In this document: positions 1 to 8,076 of the stretch, piece after piece | How the letters are laid out: every line of letters starts with the position of its first letter | Position numbering within the stretch: position 1 is the first letter of the stretch | From: JBARCX01 sp049794535 | Lineage (GTDB): Bacteria > Pseudomonadota > Gammaproteobacteria > Xanthomonadales > Rhodanobacteraceae | DNA length: 31,245 bases | Assembly: GCA_049794535.1 (NCBI GenBank) | Contig: JBARCX010000059.1 | Span: 1-31,245 of the forward strand | Direction of reading: 5' to 3' | The notes under the pieces: model-generated | Databases searched by the model: none | What the model was told of the DNA's origin: nothing | The model's input: only the letters and a program-made list of their open reading frames with translations | Program-made: the position numbers and the translations under genes

Positions 1-1470
1 CTGTACCACTTCGCGCATCAATTCGGGATCATAGAGCGCATGCTTCTGCGGATCGACCACGAGTGTATCGCTGGCGTAGAGCAGTTTGTATTGCGGGAAA
101 TAGACCATGTACTGACGTTCGGTCGACGCACCACGCAGCGGATACACGACGATCCGGTTCGGACCATCGCCAATTTCGCGTTTGCCGGACACGACGATCC
201 ATTGCGCTGGTTGCGGATTCTTCTGCAGGTTATCCGGACGCAAGGTGTGCGGTGCTGTCACCAATCGGTTGAGGATGGGTTCGTTCACATCGAGCACATA
301 GACCGGTAATTTCTCCGCAACCGCTTCACGTACGCCGGCGATGTGCGGCCACGAGTCGGACGTGGTAAGCACGCCCTTGATCGGCATGGATGGATTGTCG
401 TGATGCGCTTTGGCAAGCACGCCTTCAGTGAATCCAGGACTGATCGGCGCTTCGAGTACCAGTACGCCGTCATTCTGTTTGATCACTGTGGCGTTCCATG
501 AGCCCTGATAGAGATCGACGCCCGGCGCGAGTGCGACATGGCTCGTATCGTCGAAGGGATCATCCCAGCCTTTCGATTGGGCACTTTGCGCCGTAGCCTT
601 GGGGTCCATGGCGAATTGCTTTTCATCCAATGCGACATTGAATTTCGCATCGAGCACCTGCGCGGAATTCCATAGGATGCCGTTGCGCATCTCGACGCGG
701 TTGGTGGGATACACCACCCCTTGCATCACTTTCCAGTTGTCGAAGTAAACGCGCTGTATGACGTCGCCCCATGCGAACCAGTAATCATCAAATGTACGCG
801 TGCTTTCCATGCCGTCTGGAAGATGATTGAACGCATTGATGAGCACCTTGACGGGCATGCCGTTCCACTGAAATGCCACGACGGTGTGTGGTGTGGATCG
901 CAGTGTTTCGGTGGAATCAAAGTGCAGGTCGGGTGCGGCTTCCGCAGTAAGCAATAGACGTTCCGGGCTTAGCGCCAGGGTGGCACGCGCATCATCGATA
1001 TTCGATAGTGACGTGGGCGAATCACCGCTTTTGCTGCGAGCGATGGCACCCTGAGCTGTTGCAACCAAGGTGCTGCTGACCTCGGCTGCTGCTGTGCCGG
1101 GATCGGACTCGGGCCAGATCGTATGGTTGTTGCTGACTAAGCGACCCTTGAGGAAATCGACCGTTTTTTGCGAACGCGTATACGCAGTGATGAAGGGGTC
1201 TTGGCGATACGATTGTTCGGCGAGTGACCTGTGTCCAGCGACGTCCAACTGCTCGTTCTGAATGGCAGTGAGTTTTTGCCGCCCACCCATGGCATCCATG
1301 GCGAGCTCGACGCATTCACGTGGGCTCGTATGTTCGCAGCCGGGGTGGTTCATCCCCGCGGATGACATGGCATCTGCGGCGTGTGCAGCGCAGGGTGGAG
1401 CAAAGACGAATGCCGCGACAATAGCTGTCGCGATGGAATACCCGAGACTTTGTCGAACGTAGCGGTTCAT
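1..1470 (-). CDS. exported MBL-fold-like protein with degenerate metal motif, 3' end beyond window
   Basis: An open frame runs from ATG at 1470 to the left edge (490 codons, no stop), with GAGG about 7 nt upstream. Residues 1-32 form a signal peptide (basic start, hydrophobic IATAIVAAFVFAPP, AHA-A cleavage), so the product is exported. Residues 33-310 form an unassigned N-terminal domain. Residues 311-490 resemble a metallo-beta-lactamase fold: a VLVLEAPISPGF strand, VLTTSDSWPHIAG at 367-379 and LLYASDTLV at 464-471, which sit where MBL proteins have a strand, HxHxDH and the GD(L/T) metal ligand. Only the last His (H376) and D468 of the usual ligands remain, so hydrolase activity is doubtful. 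The exact function is unknown. The gene is probably transcribed on its own, since a hairpin separates it from gshA. Confidence 0.75.
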   Translation of the reverse strand, partial: MNRYVRQSLGYSIATAIVAAFVFAPPCAAHAADAMSSAGMNHPGCEHTSPRECVELAMDAMGGRQKLTAIQNEQLDVAGHRSLAEQSYRQDPFITAYTRSQKTVDFLKGRLVSNNHTIWPESDPGTAAAEVSSTLVATAQGAIARSKSGDSPTSLSNIDDARATLALSPERLLLTAEAAPDLHFDSTETLRSTPHTVVAFQWNGMPVKVLINAFNHLPDGMESTRTFDDYWFAWGDVIQRVYFDNWKVMQGVVYPTNRVEMRNGILWNSAQVLDAKFNVALDEKQFAMDPKATAQSAQSKGWDDPFDDTSHVALAPGVDLYQGSWNATVIKQNDGVLVLEAPISPGFTEGVLAKAHHDNPSMPIKGVLTTSDSWPHIAGVREAVAEKLPVYVLDVNEPILNRLVTAPHTLRPDNLQKNPQPAQWIVVSGKREIGDGPNRIVVYPLRGASTERQYMVYFPQYKLLYASDTLVVDPQKHALYDPELMREVVQ

Positions 1471-1620
1471 AGACTGCCTCTGTCGGTGATGGCCTGCACA
1501 CGCAGGCATAACAGGGCAGGCTAGGGGCAATCTCGCCACATGCTATAGGGCGTAAGTCACCATGGGGCGGAAGTCATGGTTGCTGAGAAACCCGCTAATC
1601 GAACGCACGGATTTGCGACT

Positions 1621-1657
1621 GTCAGGCCATGCATGACATGACATGACATGGCCTGAC
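1621..1657 (-). terminator. hairpin between gshA and the MBL-like gene
   Basis: A perfect 11-bp inverted repeat (GTCAGGCCATG at 1621-1631, CATGGCCTGAC at 1647-1657) flanks a 15-nt loop just past the gshA stop. There is no T tract after it on the minus strand, so intrinsic termination is only possible. The loop and right flank consist of short CATGA and CCTGA repeats. Confidence 0.4.
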
Positions 1658-1668
1658 CTGACCTGACT
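1633..1668. repeat. CATGA / CCTGA pentanucleotide repeats
   Basis: Directly downstream of gshA the plus strand reads as roughly four ATGAC/CATGA units (1633-1650) followed by three CCTGA units (1652-1666). The two 5-bp motifs are similar and in tandem. The array is outside any coding frame. Confidence 0.6.
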
Positions 1669-3036
1669 TCAGTAGGCGAACTCGCGAAACACCGGATCGA
1701 CGCTTCCACCCCATGCACCATGAAACAGTTCCAGCTTGCGTTCGGCGGGAGTCTGGTTGGCCTCGACGATCTCGATCAATGGCTCGAGGAAAATGCTTTC
1801 GTCAGCGCCATTGCGGTTGAGCCGTGCGCGGCGTTTCAAGCCATGTGCAGCAATCTTCAGCGTTTCACGCGCTAGTTCACGCACGGTGTGATGGCGGAAT
1901 GGCAATTTCAGCGCATGTTTCGGCACGCCATCGCGCAGAGCATGGCGCTCGGCCATGTTGAAGTCCTTGACCAGATCCCATGCCGCATCCAGTGCCTCGG
2001 CGTCATAAAGCAGGCCGACCCACAGCGCGGGCAGTGCGCACAGGCGATTCCATGGGCCGCCATCGGCACCGCGCATTTCCAGGTACTGCTTCAACCGTAC
2101 TTCGGGGAAGGCGGTGGTGAGGTGGTCGGCCCAATCCTTCATCGTCGCTTTGGTGCCGGGTAGTGCCGCTAGGGCGCCATGCATGAAGCGCTTGAAGTCT
2201 TGCCCCGCCAGGTCGATGTAACGGCCATCCTGATAGCTGAAGTACATTGGCACATCGAGAATGTAGTCAACGTAGCGCTCGTAGCCGAAGCTATCGGAAA
2301 ACACGAAATCGAGCATGCCAGTACGATCGGCATCGGTATCAGTCCATACCTGGGAACGATACGACTGATAGCCGTTTGGACGTCCTTCGGTGAACGGTGA
2401 GTCGGCGAATAGCGCAGTGGCGATCGGCTGCAATGCCAGACTCGTGCGGAACTTTTTGATCATGTCCGCTTCGCTGGAAAAATCCAGGTTCACCTGCACG
2501 GTGCAGGTGCGCTTCATCATATCCAAGCCGAGCGAACCGACCTTGGGCATGTACTCGCGCATGATCTTGTAGCGGCCCTTGGGCATCCACGGCATCTCGT
2601 CGCGGGTCCATTTCGGCTGGAAGCCCATGCCAAGGAAGCCGAGGCCGAGGTCATCGGCGATCGAGCGTACTTCCTCGAGATGACTGTTCACCTCGCAACA
2701 GGTCTGGTGGATCGTCTCCAGCGGTGCTCCGGAGAGCTCCAGCTGGCCGGCAGGCTCCAGCGTGATGTTGGCTTTGCCGCGCGTGAGGGCTACCGGAATG
2801 TCACCCTCACGGGCGATGTCCCAACCGTACTTTGTGGCGATGCCTTCCAGTAGCGCGCGAATGCCGCGCTCGCCTTCGAATGCAGGGGCGCGCAAGTCAT
2901 CAGTGCGGAAGCCGAACTTTTCATGCTCGGTGCCAATGCGCCACGCTTCTATCGGCTTCTCGCCAGCGGCAAGGTAGTCGACGAGTTGCTGACGGTCACG
3001 AATCGGTGTGCTCTTGACGGCACTGGGTATGGACAC
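1669..3036 (-). CDS. gshA: glutamate-cysteine ligase (plant/Xanthomonas-type GCS2)
   Basis: Cytoplasmic enzyme that joins L-glutamate and L-cysteine with ATP, the first step of glutathione synthesis. The 455-residue product has the features of the plant-type/alphaproteobacterial GCL rather than the E. coli type: GTEHEKFGF at 35-43 and EPAGQLELSGAP at 94-105 (ATP/metal and glutamate binding region), TCTVQVNLDFSSE at 177-189, and RPNGYQSYRSQVW at 219-231. The length is normal for bacterial members of that family. The start is GTG at 3036, supported by GAGGAG six bases upstream. The gene follows the two-component kinase on the same strand after a 93-bp gap. It may have its own promoter, but none is obvious to me. 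Glutathione synthetase (gshB) is not in the window. Confidence 0.93.
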   Translation of the reverse strand: MSIPSAVKSTPIRDRQQLVDYLAAGEKPIEAWRIGTEHEKFGFRTDDLRAPAFEGERGIRALLEGIATKYGWDIAREGDIPVALTRGKANITLEPAGQLELSGAPLETIHQTCCEVNSHLEEVRSIADDLGLGFLGMGFQPKWTRDEMPWMPKGRYKIMREYMPKVGSLGLDMMKRTCTVQVNLDFSSEADMIKKFRTSLALQPIATALFADSPFTEGRPNGYQSYRSQVWTDTDADRTGMLDFVFSDSFGYERYVDYILDVPMYFSYQDGRYIDLAGQDFKRFMHGALAALPGTKATMKDWADHLTTAFPEVRLKQYLEMRGADGGPWNRLCALPALWVGLLYDAEALDAAWDLVKDFNMAERHALRDGVPKHALKLPFRHHTVRELARETLKIAAHGLKRRARLNRNGADESIFLEPLIEIVEANQTPAERKLELFHGAWGGSVDPVFREFAY

Positions 3037-3129
3037 AGGGAACTCCTCGGCGGGCTGTCACCACTGTGGGGGTGGCGCGGTGGATTTCAAAGTGCCGAAG
3101 ATGCTTTAAAGAGATTTTTTGAGCAGGCT

Positions 3130-4683
3130 CTAACCGGCCGTTGATGAGCGGGATGCGTTTTTGGTCGCTGCGACTGGCGGCATGTCGATACGCATGCGTG
3201 CGCCTTGACCTTCATGACTATCGAGGATACTCAAGCGGGCCAGGTGCACGCGAACAACCTCTTCGACGATGGCTAGGCCGAGCCCACTGCCATGGCCATG
3301 GTTGTTGCCCCTGGGGGCGCTATAGAAGCGCTCGCGTACCCGTTCGCGTTCGGCCGGTGGAATGCCTGGCCCACTGTCCTCGACTTCGAGATAGGGTACG
3401 CCGTGTTCGATGCCGCACCGCACGGTGACTTGGCCACCCTCAGGCGTGTGGCGAATCGCATTGTCGAGCAAGTTGACCAGCATTTCGTGCAGTAGCCATC
3501 GAACGCCGTTGACTTGCGCGGGTGCGCACTCAGCGCCGAGATCGATCTGGTGCTTCACCGCGCGATCGAGCATAACCTCCACCGCTTCGTTGACCAGCAC
3601 GGGCAGTGACAGCACGGCGAAATCGCTGGCGCGATGTGCTGAGGGCTCGGCGCGAGCGAGTGCCAACAGCTGGTTCGCGGTGTGTGCGAGGCGATCGATG
3701 CCGCCCTGCAAAAGGGCGATGCGAGCCTGCTGCGGACCGTCGGTGGTCTCGCTGCGAAGCACTTCCAGCTGGGCCTTCAATCCGGTCAATGGCGTGCGCA
3801 GCTGATGTGCTGCATTAGTCAGGAAGTGCTGCTGCGCCATCGCCGAATCGCGCACCGTGGAGAGCAGGGCATTGAGTGATTCGACTAATGGACCTACCTC
3901 GCTCGGCACCGGCTCGGCTGGCAGTGGTTCGAGCGATTGCGGTTCACGGCTGACGATCTTGTCGCGCAAGCGTTTCAGGGGGCGTAGCGCCACGGTGATG
4001 CCGATCAAAGCGATGGCCAGCACCAGCAGTAACTGGATGAAGTCACTGATGCCAATCGCAGCGTCCAGTTTTCGCAGGGCGCGGTGGCGGCGCTGCATGG
4101 TATCGGCCACGGTAATGACCAATGGTTCGCCAGCGTCGTCGGTGCGATAGCTCACAACTCGGAAGGGTGTATCCCGGTAGGGCAAGTCAGCGAAATCCAA
4201 TCCACCTGGATCGTTCGCGGAGACCATGGGTAGGTCGGCGGTGCCTGCCAACGTTTCACCATTAGGGCGACTCACCCGGTAAAGCATGCGCTCACGCGCG
4301 CCCGGTCCGGACCATGGCCCCAGTCCTGCGTTGGGGCCTGCGACAAAATCCGGTGAAGGCTCCTGGCCTGGCCCTGGTTCAAACCCGGGTTCCGGCCGCG
4401 GTCTTTGCCCGGGCCCAGGCCGTTGCCCAAACCACGGACGCAGCATGGGCGGCATCGGACTGGGCCAAGTCATCTTCAGCTGCCCATCCGGCGTGCGTTT
4501 AACGTGTGCTGCAATGACTAGCGCCGCATGGGACAAGGCATGGTCGAAGGCGTCATTGACCGGTTTGGCAATGACGCGATGATCTGCCCAGATGCTGATC
4601 GTCATCAGGAAGATCAACGGCAGCAGCAGATACAGCATCAGCCGGCCGCGGACGCTGGGTACCCGTTGTTGACGTTCAGGCAT
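3130..4683 (-). CDS. sensor histidine kinase, QseC/TctE family
   Basis: Inner-membrane kinase paired with the regulator just upstream. The chosen ATG at 4683 gives 517 residues. It overlaps the regulator's stop by 8 nt (ATGCCTGA), indicating translational coupling; an in-frame start at 4761 would lie deep inside the regulator. TM1 is about 15-33, the periplasmic sensor 34-212, TM2 213-233 and HAMP-like linker 234-285. The H-box QQHFLTNAAHQLRTPL has phospho-acceptor H293. The N-box LVNLLDNAIRHTP includes N408. G1 is DSGPG at 436-440 and G2 GSGLGL at 465-470, so the kinase core is complete. The N-terminal part resembles the 2CSK_N domain of TctE-type kinases. The sensor carries a Pro/Gly-rich stretch at residues 78-129, which is unusual. 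The signal sensed is unknown. Confidence 0.9.
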   Translation of the reverse strand: MPERQQRVPSVRGRLMLYLLLPLIFLMTISIWADHRVIAKPVNDAFDHALSHAALVIAAHVKRTPDGQLKMTWPSPMPPMLRPWFGQRPGPGQRPRPEPGFEPGPGQEPSPDFVAGPNAGLGPWSGPGARERMLYRVSRPNGETLAGTADLPMVSANDPGGLDFADLPYRDTPFRVVSYRTDDAGEPLVITVADTMQRRHRALRKLDAAIGISDFIQLLLVLAIALIGITVALRPLKRLRDKIVSREPQSLEPLPAEPVPSEVGPLVESLNALLSTVRDSAMAQQHFLTNAAHQLRTPLTGLKAQLEVLRSETTDGPQQARIALLQGGIDRLAHTANQLLALARAEPSAHRASDFAVLSLPVLVNEAVEVMLDRAVKHQIDLGAECAPAQVNGVRWLLHEMLVNLLDNAIRHTPEGGQVTVRCGIEHGVPYLEVEDSGPGIPPAERERVRERFYSAPRGNNHGHGSGLGLAIVEEVVRVHLARLSILDSHEGQGARMRIDMPPVAATKNASRSSTAG

Positions 4684-5341
4684 CTTCAAGACGATAGCCA
4701 AGACCGCGAATGCCGCGCACCGTGGCGGCGTTGCCGAGTTTGGCGCGAAGCCGCGAAACATGGACTTCGATGGCGTTGCCGGAGATTTCCTCGTCCCAGC
4801 TGACGATGGCCTGGATTAGTCGCTCCTTGCTCACCACGCGACCGCTGTGGTGGGCCAGGCACTCCAAAATCGACCATTCGCGGCGGGTGAGTTCGAGCGC
4901 TCGGCCGGCGTCATCGATCGCACGGCGACCGGCCAGGTCGATACGTAACCGGCCTATCGTCAATTCGTTGGTCGCTGCTGCGGTGGCGCGACGGATCAGC
5001 GCACGGCAGCGCGCAGCCAGTTCCGGCAGGGCGAAGGGTTTTACCAGGTAATCGTCCGCACCCAGATCCAGCGCGCTGACCCGGTCATCCAGGCCATCGC
5101 GTGCTGTGACAATCAGCAAGGGCAACGGATGACCGCTGCGGCGCAGTCGACGCACCAGTGCAAAGCCGTCTTCGCCAGGCAGGCCTAGATCGACGATGGC
5201 GAGGTCGTAATGGGTTTGCTCCAGCATGGCCGGCACTGGCTCGGCTGCGCCCACGGCATCCACGACATAGCCTTCCGATGCCAATCCACGGACGATGGCG
5301 TCGGATACCAAAGAATCATCTTCAACGAGCAGGATGCGCAT
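4676..5341 (-). CDS. OmpR-family response regulator, QseB/TctD type
   Basis: DNA-binding regulator of the adjoining kinase, 221 residues, the usual length. The receiver domain (1-115) has acidic residues D8/D9, phospho-acceptor D51 in IVDLGLPGEDG, T79 and K101 (VKPFALPE). The winged-helix DNA-binding domain (about 125-219) has LELTRREWSILECL and ends in the typical RGIRGLGYRL. The ATG at 5341 lacks a strong Shine-Dalgarno. The gene is first in a two-gene operon with the kinase. A perfect 22-bp dyad lies about 160 bp upstream of the start. The target genes cannot be told from the sequence. Confidence 0.92.
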   Translation of the reverse strand: MRILLVEDDSLVSDAIVRGLASEGYVVDAVGAAEPVPAMLEQTHYDLAIVDLGLPGEDGFALVRRLRRSGHPLPLLIVTARDGLDDRVSALDLGADDYLVKPFALPELAARCRALIRRATAAATNELTIGRLRIDLAGRRAIDDAGRALELTRREWSILECLAHHSGRVVSKERLIQAIVSWDEEISGNAIEVHVSRLRAKLGNAATVRGIRGLGYRLEDA

Positions 5342-5497
5342 GGGTGAATACGGGTCTTAAGAGCGGGAGGGGTGTAAAGGGAAATGCTAGCAGCCGGGAG
5401 TGGTTGCGTGGGGCGCGGAATCTCAGCATGTCACTGAATTTGCAGGGCGTCACGTCAGCTGGAAGCAAGTTTGGAAGATGGTCCCGCTTTGTGGCTG

Positions 5498-5519
5498 GAT
5501 TTCACCTGAGGGTGAAATC
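5498..5519. promoter_or_regulatory. 22-bp perfect dyad between rho and the two-component operon
   Basis: GATTTCACC (5498-5506), spacer TGAG, then GGTGAAATC (5511-5519): perfect 9-bp arms. It lies 157 bp upstream of the regulator's start codon and just beyond the rho terminator. It may be an operator for the regulator operon or a second terminator-like hairpin after rho. The sequence alone does not decide between these. Confidence 0.4.
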
Positions 5520-5530
5520 GAGCACACGAA

Positions 5531-5564
5531 ACAAGAAAGGCCGGCATGTGCCGGCCTTTCTTGT
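5531..5564 (-). terminator. rho gene terminator hairpin
   Basis: A perfect inverted repeat with 16-bp arms (5531-5546 and 5549-5564), centred on ATGT and rich in GGCCGGC, lies 18 bases past the rho stop. The stem bases on the minus strand end in TTTCTTGT and are followed by TTCGTG. The symmetry would let it also stop plus-strand readthrough. Confidence 0.75.
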
Positions 5565-5582
5565 TAATGCAAACGAGTTAAC

Positions 5583-7424
5583 TCAGCGCTTCATCGAGTT
5601 GAAGAACTCGTCGTTGGACTTGGTGTTCTTCATCTTGTCGAGCATGAATTCCATGGCCGCCAGCTCGTCCATCGGATGCAGCAGCTTGCGCAGAATCCAG
5701 ATCTTCGACAGCAGGTCCGGGTCGATCAGCAGATCTTCGCGGCGGGTGCCGGAGCGATTGATGTCGATGGCCGGGTACACGCGCTTCTCGGAGATGCGGC
5801 GAGACAGGTGCACTTCCATGTTACCGGTGCCCTTGAACTCTTCGTAGATCACTTCGTCCATCTTGCTGCCGGTATCGGTCAGCGCGGTGGCGATGATGGT
5901 CAGCGAGCCGCCTTCTTCCACGTTACGTGCGGCACCGAAGAAGCGCTTCGGGCGCTGCAATGCGTTGGCATCCACACCGCCCGTGAGCACCTTGCCGGAG
6001 CTGGGTACCACGGTGTTGTAGGCACGGGCCAGACGAGTGATCGAGTCGAGCAGGATCACCACATCTTTCTTGTGCTCAACCAGACGCTTGGCACGCTCGA
6101 TCACCATTTCGGCAACCTGCACGTGACGCACGGCGGGTTCATCGAAGGTGGAACTGATGACTTCGGCGCGCACGGTGCGGGCGATTTCGGTCACTTCTTC
6201 CGGACGTTCGTCGATCAACAGCATGATCAAGTGCGCGTCGGGATGGTTGTAGGTGATCGCCTGGGCGATGTTCTGCAACATCATCGTCTTACCGGACTTC
6301 GGCTGGGAGACGATCAGGCCGCGCTGGCCGCGACCGATCGGTGCAACCAGGTCGAGGATACGGCCGGTGATGTCCTCGCTCGAACCGTTGCCGCGCTCCA
6401 GCTTGAAGGCCTTGCGTGGGAACAGTGGGGTGAGGTTTTCGAACAGCAGCTTGTTCTTCGACGCCTCCGGCGGATCGCCGTTGATGTCGTCGACCTTGAG
6501 CATGGCGAAGTAGCGCTCGCCTTCCTTCGGATGGCGCACGCGTCCGGTGATGTAGTCGCCGGTACGCAGATTGAAGCGACGAATCTGGCTGGGCGAGACG
6601 TAAATGTCGTCCGGGCCGGCCAGGTAGGACTCGTCGGCCGAGCGTAGGAAGCCGAAGCCATCCTGCAGGATTTCCAGCACGCCCTCGGCCCAGATACCGC
6701 CGCCAGAGCGGGCATGTGCCTTAAGGATGTTGAAGACCACGTCCTGCTTGCGGGCACGGGCGACACCTTCCTGGATGCCTAGCGACTCGGCGAATTCCAA
6801 CAACTGGATCGCGTTCTTGCGTTTGAGCTCGGTAAGGTTGATCAGGCGATCATTGCTGCCGATATCGGCATTGTCGTCATCCACTGGCAACCCGTTCGGA
6901 TTGCGCTGATGGCTGCCTTGATTACCCTGGCCGCCTTGTGGGCGAGGCTGTTGCTGGTTGCGCTCGTGACGGCGGCGACGACCGCGGTCGTTGCGGTCGT
7001 TGCGATTTGGGTTGTTAGGATTGTTTGGGTTGTGACCCTGCGGATTCGGCTGACCGCCGCCGGCTTGAGGGCCGTTGGTCTGGCCGCCGTTAGGCTGGCT
7101 GCCGCTGGCTTGGTTGCCACCGTTCTGGTTGCCTTCGCGCGACTCAGGCGCGCTGCGACTCGCGGCATTATTCTGCGGCGGTGCGGCAGGTTCCGTTGGG
7201 AAGCTGGTTTGTACCGGCGCTGGCGGTGGTGCTGGACGCTCCACTACCGGGGCGGCCGCAGGCGGCGTCACGGCGGCAGGCTTCTCAGCCTTCGGCGTGC
7301 TCTCGGCATTGGCTGATGCAGCGGCGGCAGCCGATTTGCGTGGCGCACGCGGACGCGGCTCGCTCACAGGCTTGGTATCGGCGCTCTTGGCGTCGGACGG
7401 TGTTTTGGTTTCGATATCGGACAC
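5583..7424 (-). CDS. rho: transcription termination factor Rho with long disordered N-terminus
   Basis: Hexameric RNA-dependent ATPase/helicase that ends transcription. The start is taken as GTG at 7424, which has GAGG seven bases upstream; TTG at 7430 would be only one base from that GAGG. The product is 613 residues against about 419 in E. coli. The extra length is an N-terminal low-complexity region (about 1-185): Ala/Pro-rich first, then Asn/Gln/Gly/Pro-rich, then an Arg cluster. The Rho N-domain (from LINLTELKRKNAIQ, about 194) and the cold-shock-like RNA-binding domain (about 240-315) follow. The ATPase core has the P-loop GQRGLIVSQPKSGKT (about 366-380), Walker B VVILLDSITRLARAYN, Q-loop LTGGVDANAL and R-loop TALTDTGSKMDE. 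All are intact. It ends in a strong hairpin. Confidence 0.97.
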   Translation of the reverse strand: MSDIETKTPSDAKSADTKPVSEPRPRAPRKSAAAAASANAESTPKAEKPAAVTPPAAAPVVERPAPPPAPVQTSFPTEPAAPPQNNAASRSAPESREGNQNGGNQASGSQPNGGQTNGPQAGGGQPNPQGHNPNNPNNPNRNDRNDRGRRRRHERNQQQPRPQGGQGNQGSHQRNPNGLPVDDDNADIGSNDRLINLTELKRKNAIQLLEFAESLGIQEGVARARKQDVVFNILKAHARSGGGIWAEGVLEILQDGFGFLRSADESYLAGPDDIYVSPSQIRRFNLRTGDYITGRVRHPKEGERYFAMLKVDDINGDPPEASKNKLLFENLTPLFPRKAFKLERGNGSSEDITGRILDLVAPIGRGQRGLIVSQPKSGKTMMLQNIAQAITYNHPDAHLIMLLIDERPEEVTEIARTVRAEVISSTFDEPAVRHVQVAEMVIERAKRLVEHKKDVVILLDSITRLARAYNTVVPSSGKVLTGGVDANALQRPKRFFGAARNVEEGGSLTIIATALTDTGSKMDEVIYEEFKGTGNMEVHLSRRISEKRVYPAIDINRSGTRREDLLIDPDLLSKIWILRKLLHPMDELAAMEFMLDKMKNTKSNDEFFNSMKR

Positions 7425-7523
7425 GGGCAAACCTCACGGGGCGCCGTTGAATACAGGAGGGGTGGTCAGCGTTGCGCGGAACGCGCGGGGGACAGGACAG
7501 TCCCAGCGGACTTAAGTGAATCT

Positions 7524-7565
7524 AACACCCGTCGCACGCTGACGTAAAGCGTGGCGACGGGTGTT
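7524..7565 (-). terminator. trxA terminator hairpin
   Basis: AACACCCGTCGCACGCT (7524-7540) pairs with AGCGTGGCGACGGGTGTT (7548-7565) around a 7-nt loop, giving a 17-bp stem with one bulged base, starting 9 bases past the trxA stop. No clear T tract follows on the minus strand, so it may act as an mRNA 3' end stabiliser or a weak terminator before rho. Confidence 0.6.
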
Positions 7566-7574
7566 TGTTGGCGA

Positions 7575-7901
7575 TTAGATCGCCTTATCGATCATCTGGG
7601 CCAGCTGGCCCTTGCTGACGGCACCGATCTGGGTGGCCTCAACCTGGCCGTTCTTGAACACCATTAAAGTGGGAATGCCGCGTACGTTGTAGGTGCGCGG
7701 GGTCTTCTGGTTGTGATCGATGTTGATTTTGACGATACGCACCTTGCCCTCGTATTGCTTGGCGAGCTCTTCAAGGGCTGGGGCGATGGCTTTGCACGGG
7801 CCGCACCATTCGGCCCAGAAATCCAGCAGCACCGGGGTATCAGACTTCAGCACCTCTTGCTCGAAGGCGTCGTCAGTCACATGGGTAATTAGATCGCTCA
7901 C
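7575..7901 (-). CDS. trxA: thioredoxin 1
   Basis: Small cytoplasmic disulfide reductase that donates electrons to ribonucleotide reductase, methionine sulfoxide reductases and others. The start is GTG at 7901, with GGAG seven bases upstream, giving the canonical 108 residues; the frame opens earlier (7952) but the extra 17 residues do not fit the family. The active site WCGPC is at 32-36. The buried Asp is D27 and the cis-proline P77 lies in RGIPTLMVF. It is followed by rho on the same strand and is divergent from rhlB, the same trio found clustered in other gammaproteobacteria. Confidence 0.97.
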   Translation of the reverse strand: MSDLITHVTDDAFEQEVLKSDTPVLLDFWAEWCGPCKAIAPALEELAKQYEGKVRIVKINIDHNQKTPRTYNVRGIPTLMVFKNGQVEATQIGAVSKGQLAQMIDKAI

Positions 7902-8076
7902 CGGGTTCTCCGAGGGTAGGCGGGAAGGGATAGACGACCACGCGGCTTGCATCAGCTACACTGGGGTGCCCATGAGGCGCGGGTCGAACCGTAAAAGAGG
8001 TGATGCCGTTGCGGCAGGCCTCCATTCCAGCGTAACTCGGGGCGCGATTCAAGCGATTCAAGGGCGGCAACGGACG

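Noticed and set aside
5676..6647. 323-codon open frame on the plus strand across rho
   Set aside because: It is antisense to the conserved Rho core, with no recognisable domain. High-GC third positions leave the opposite strand open.
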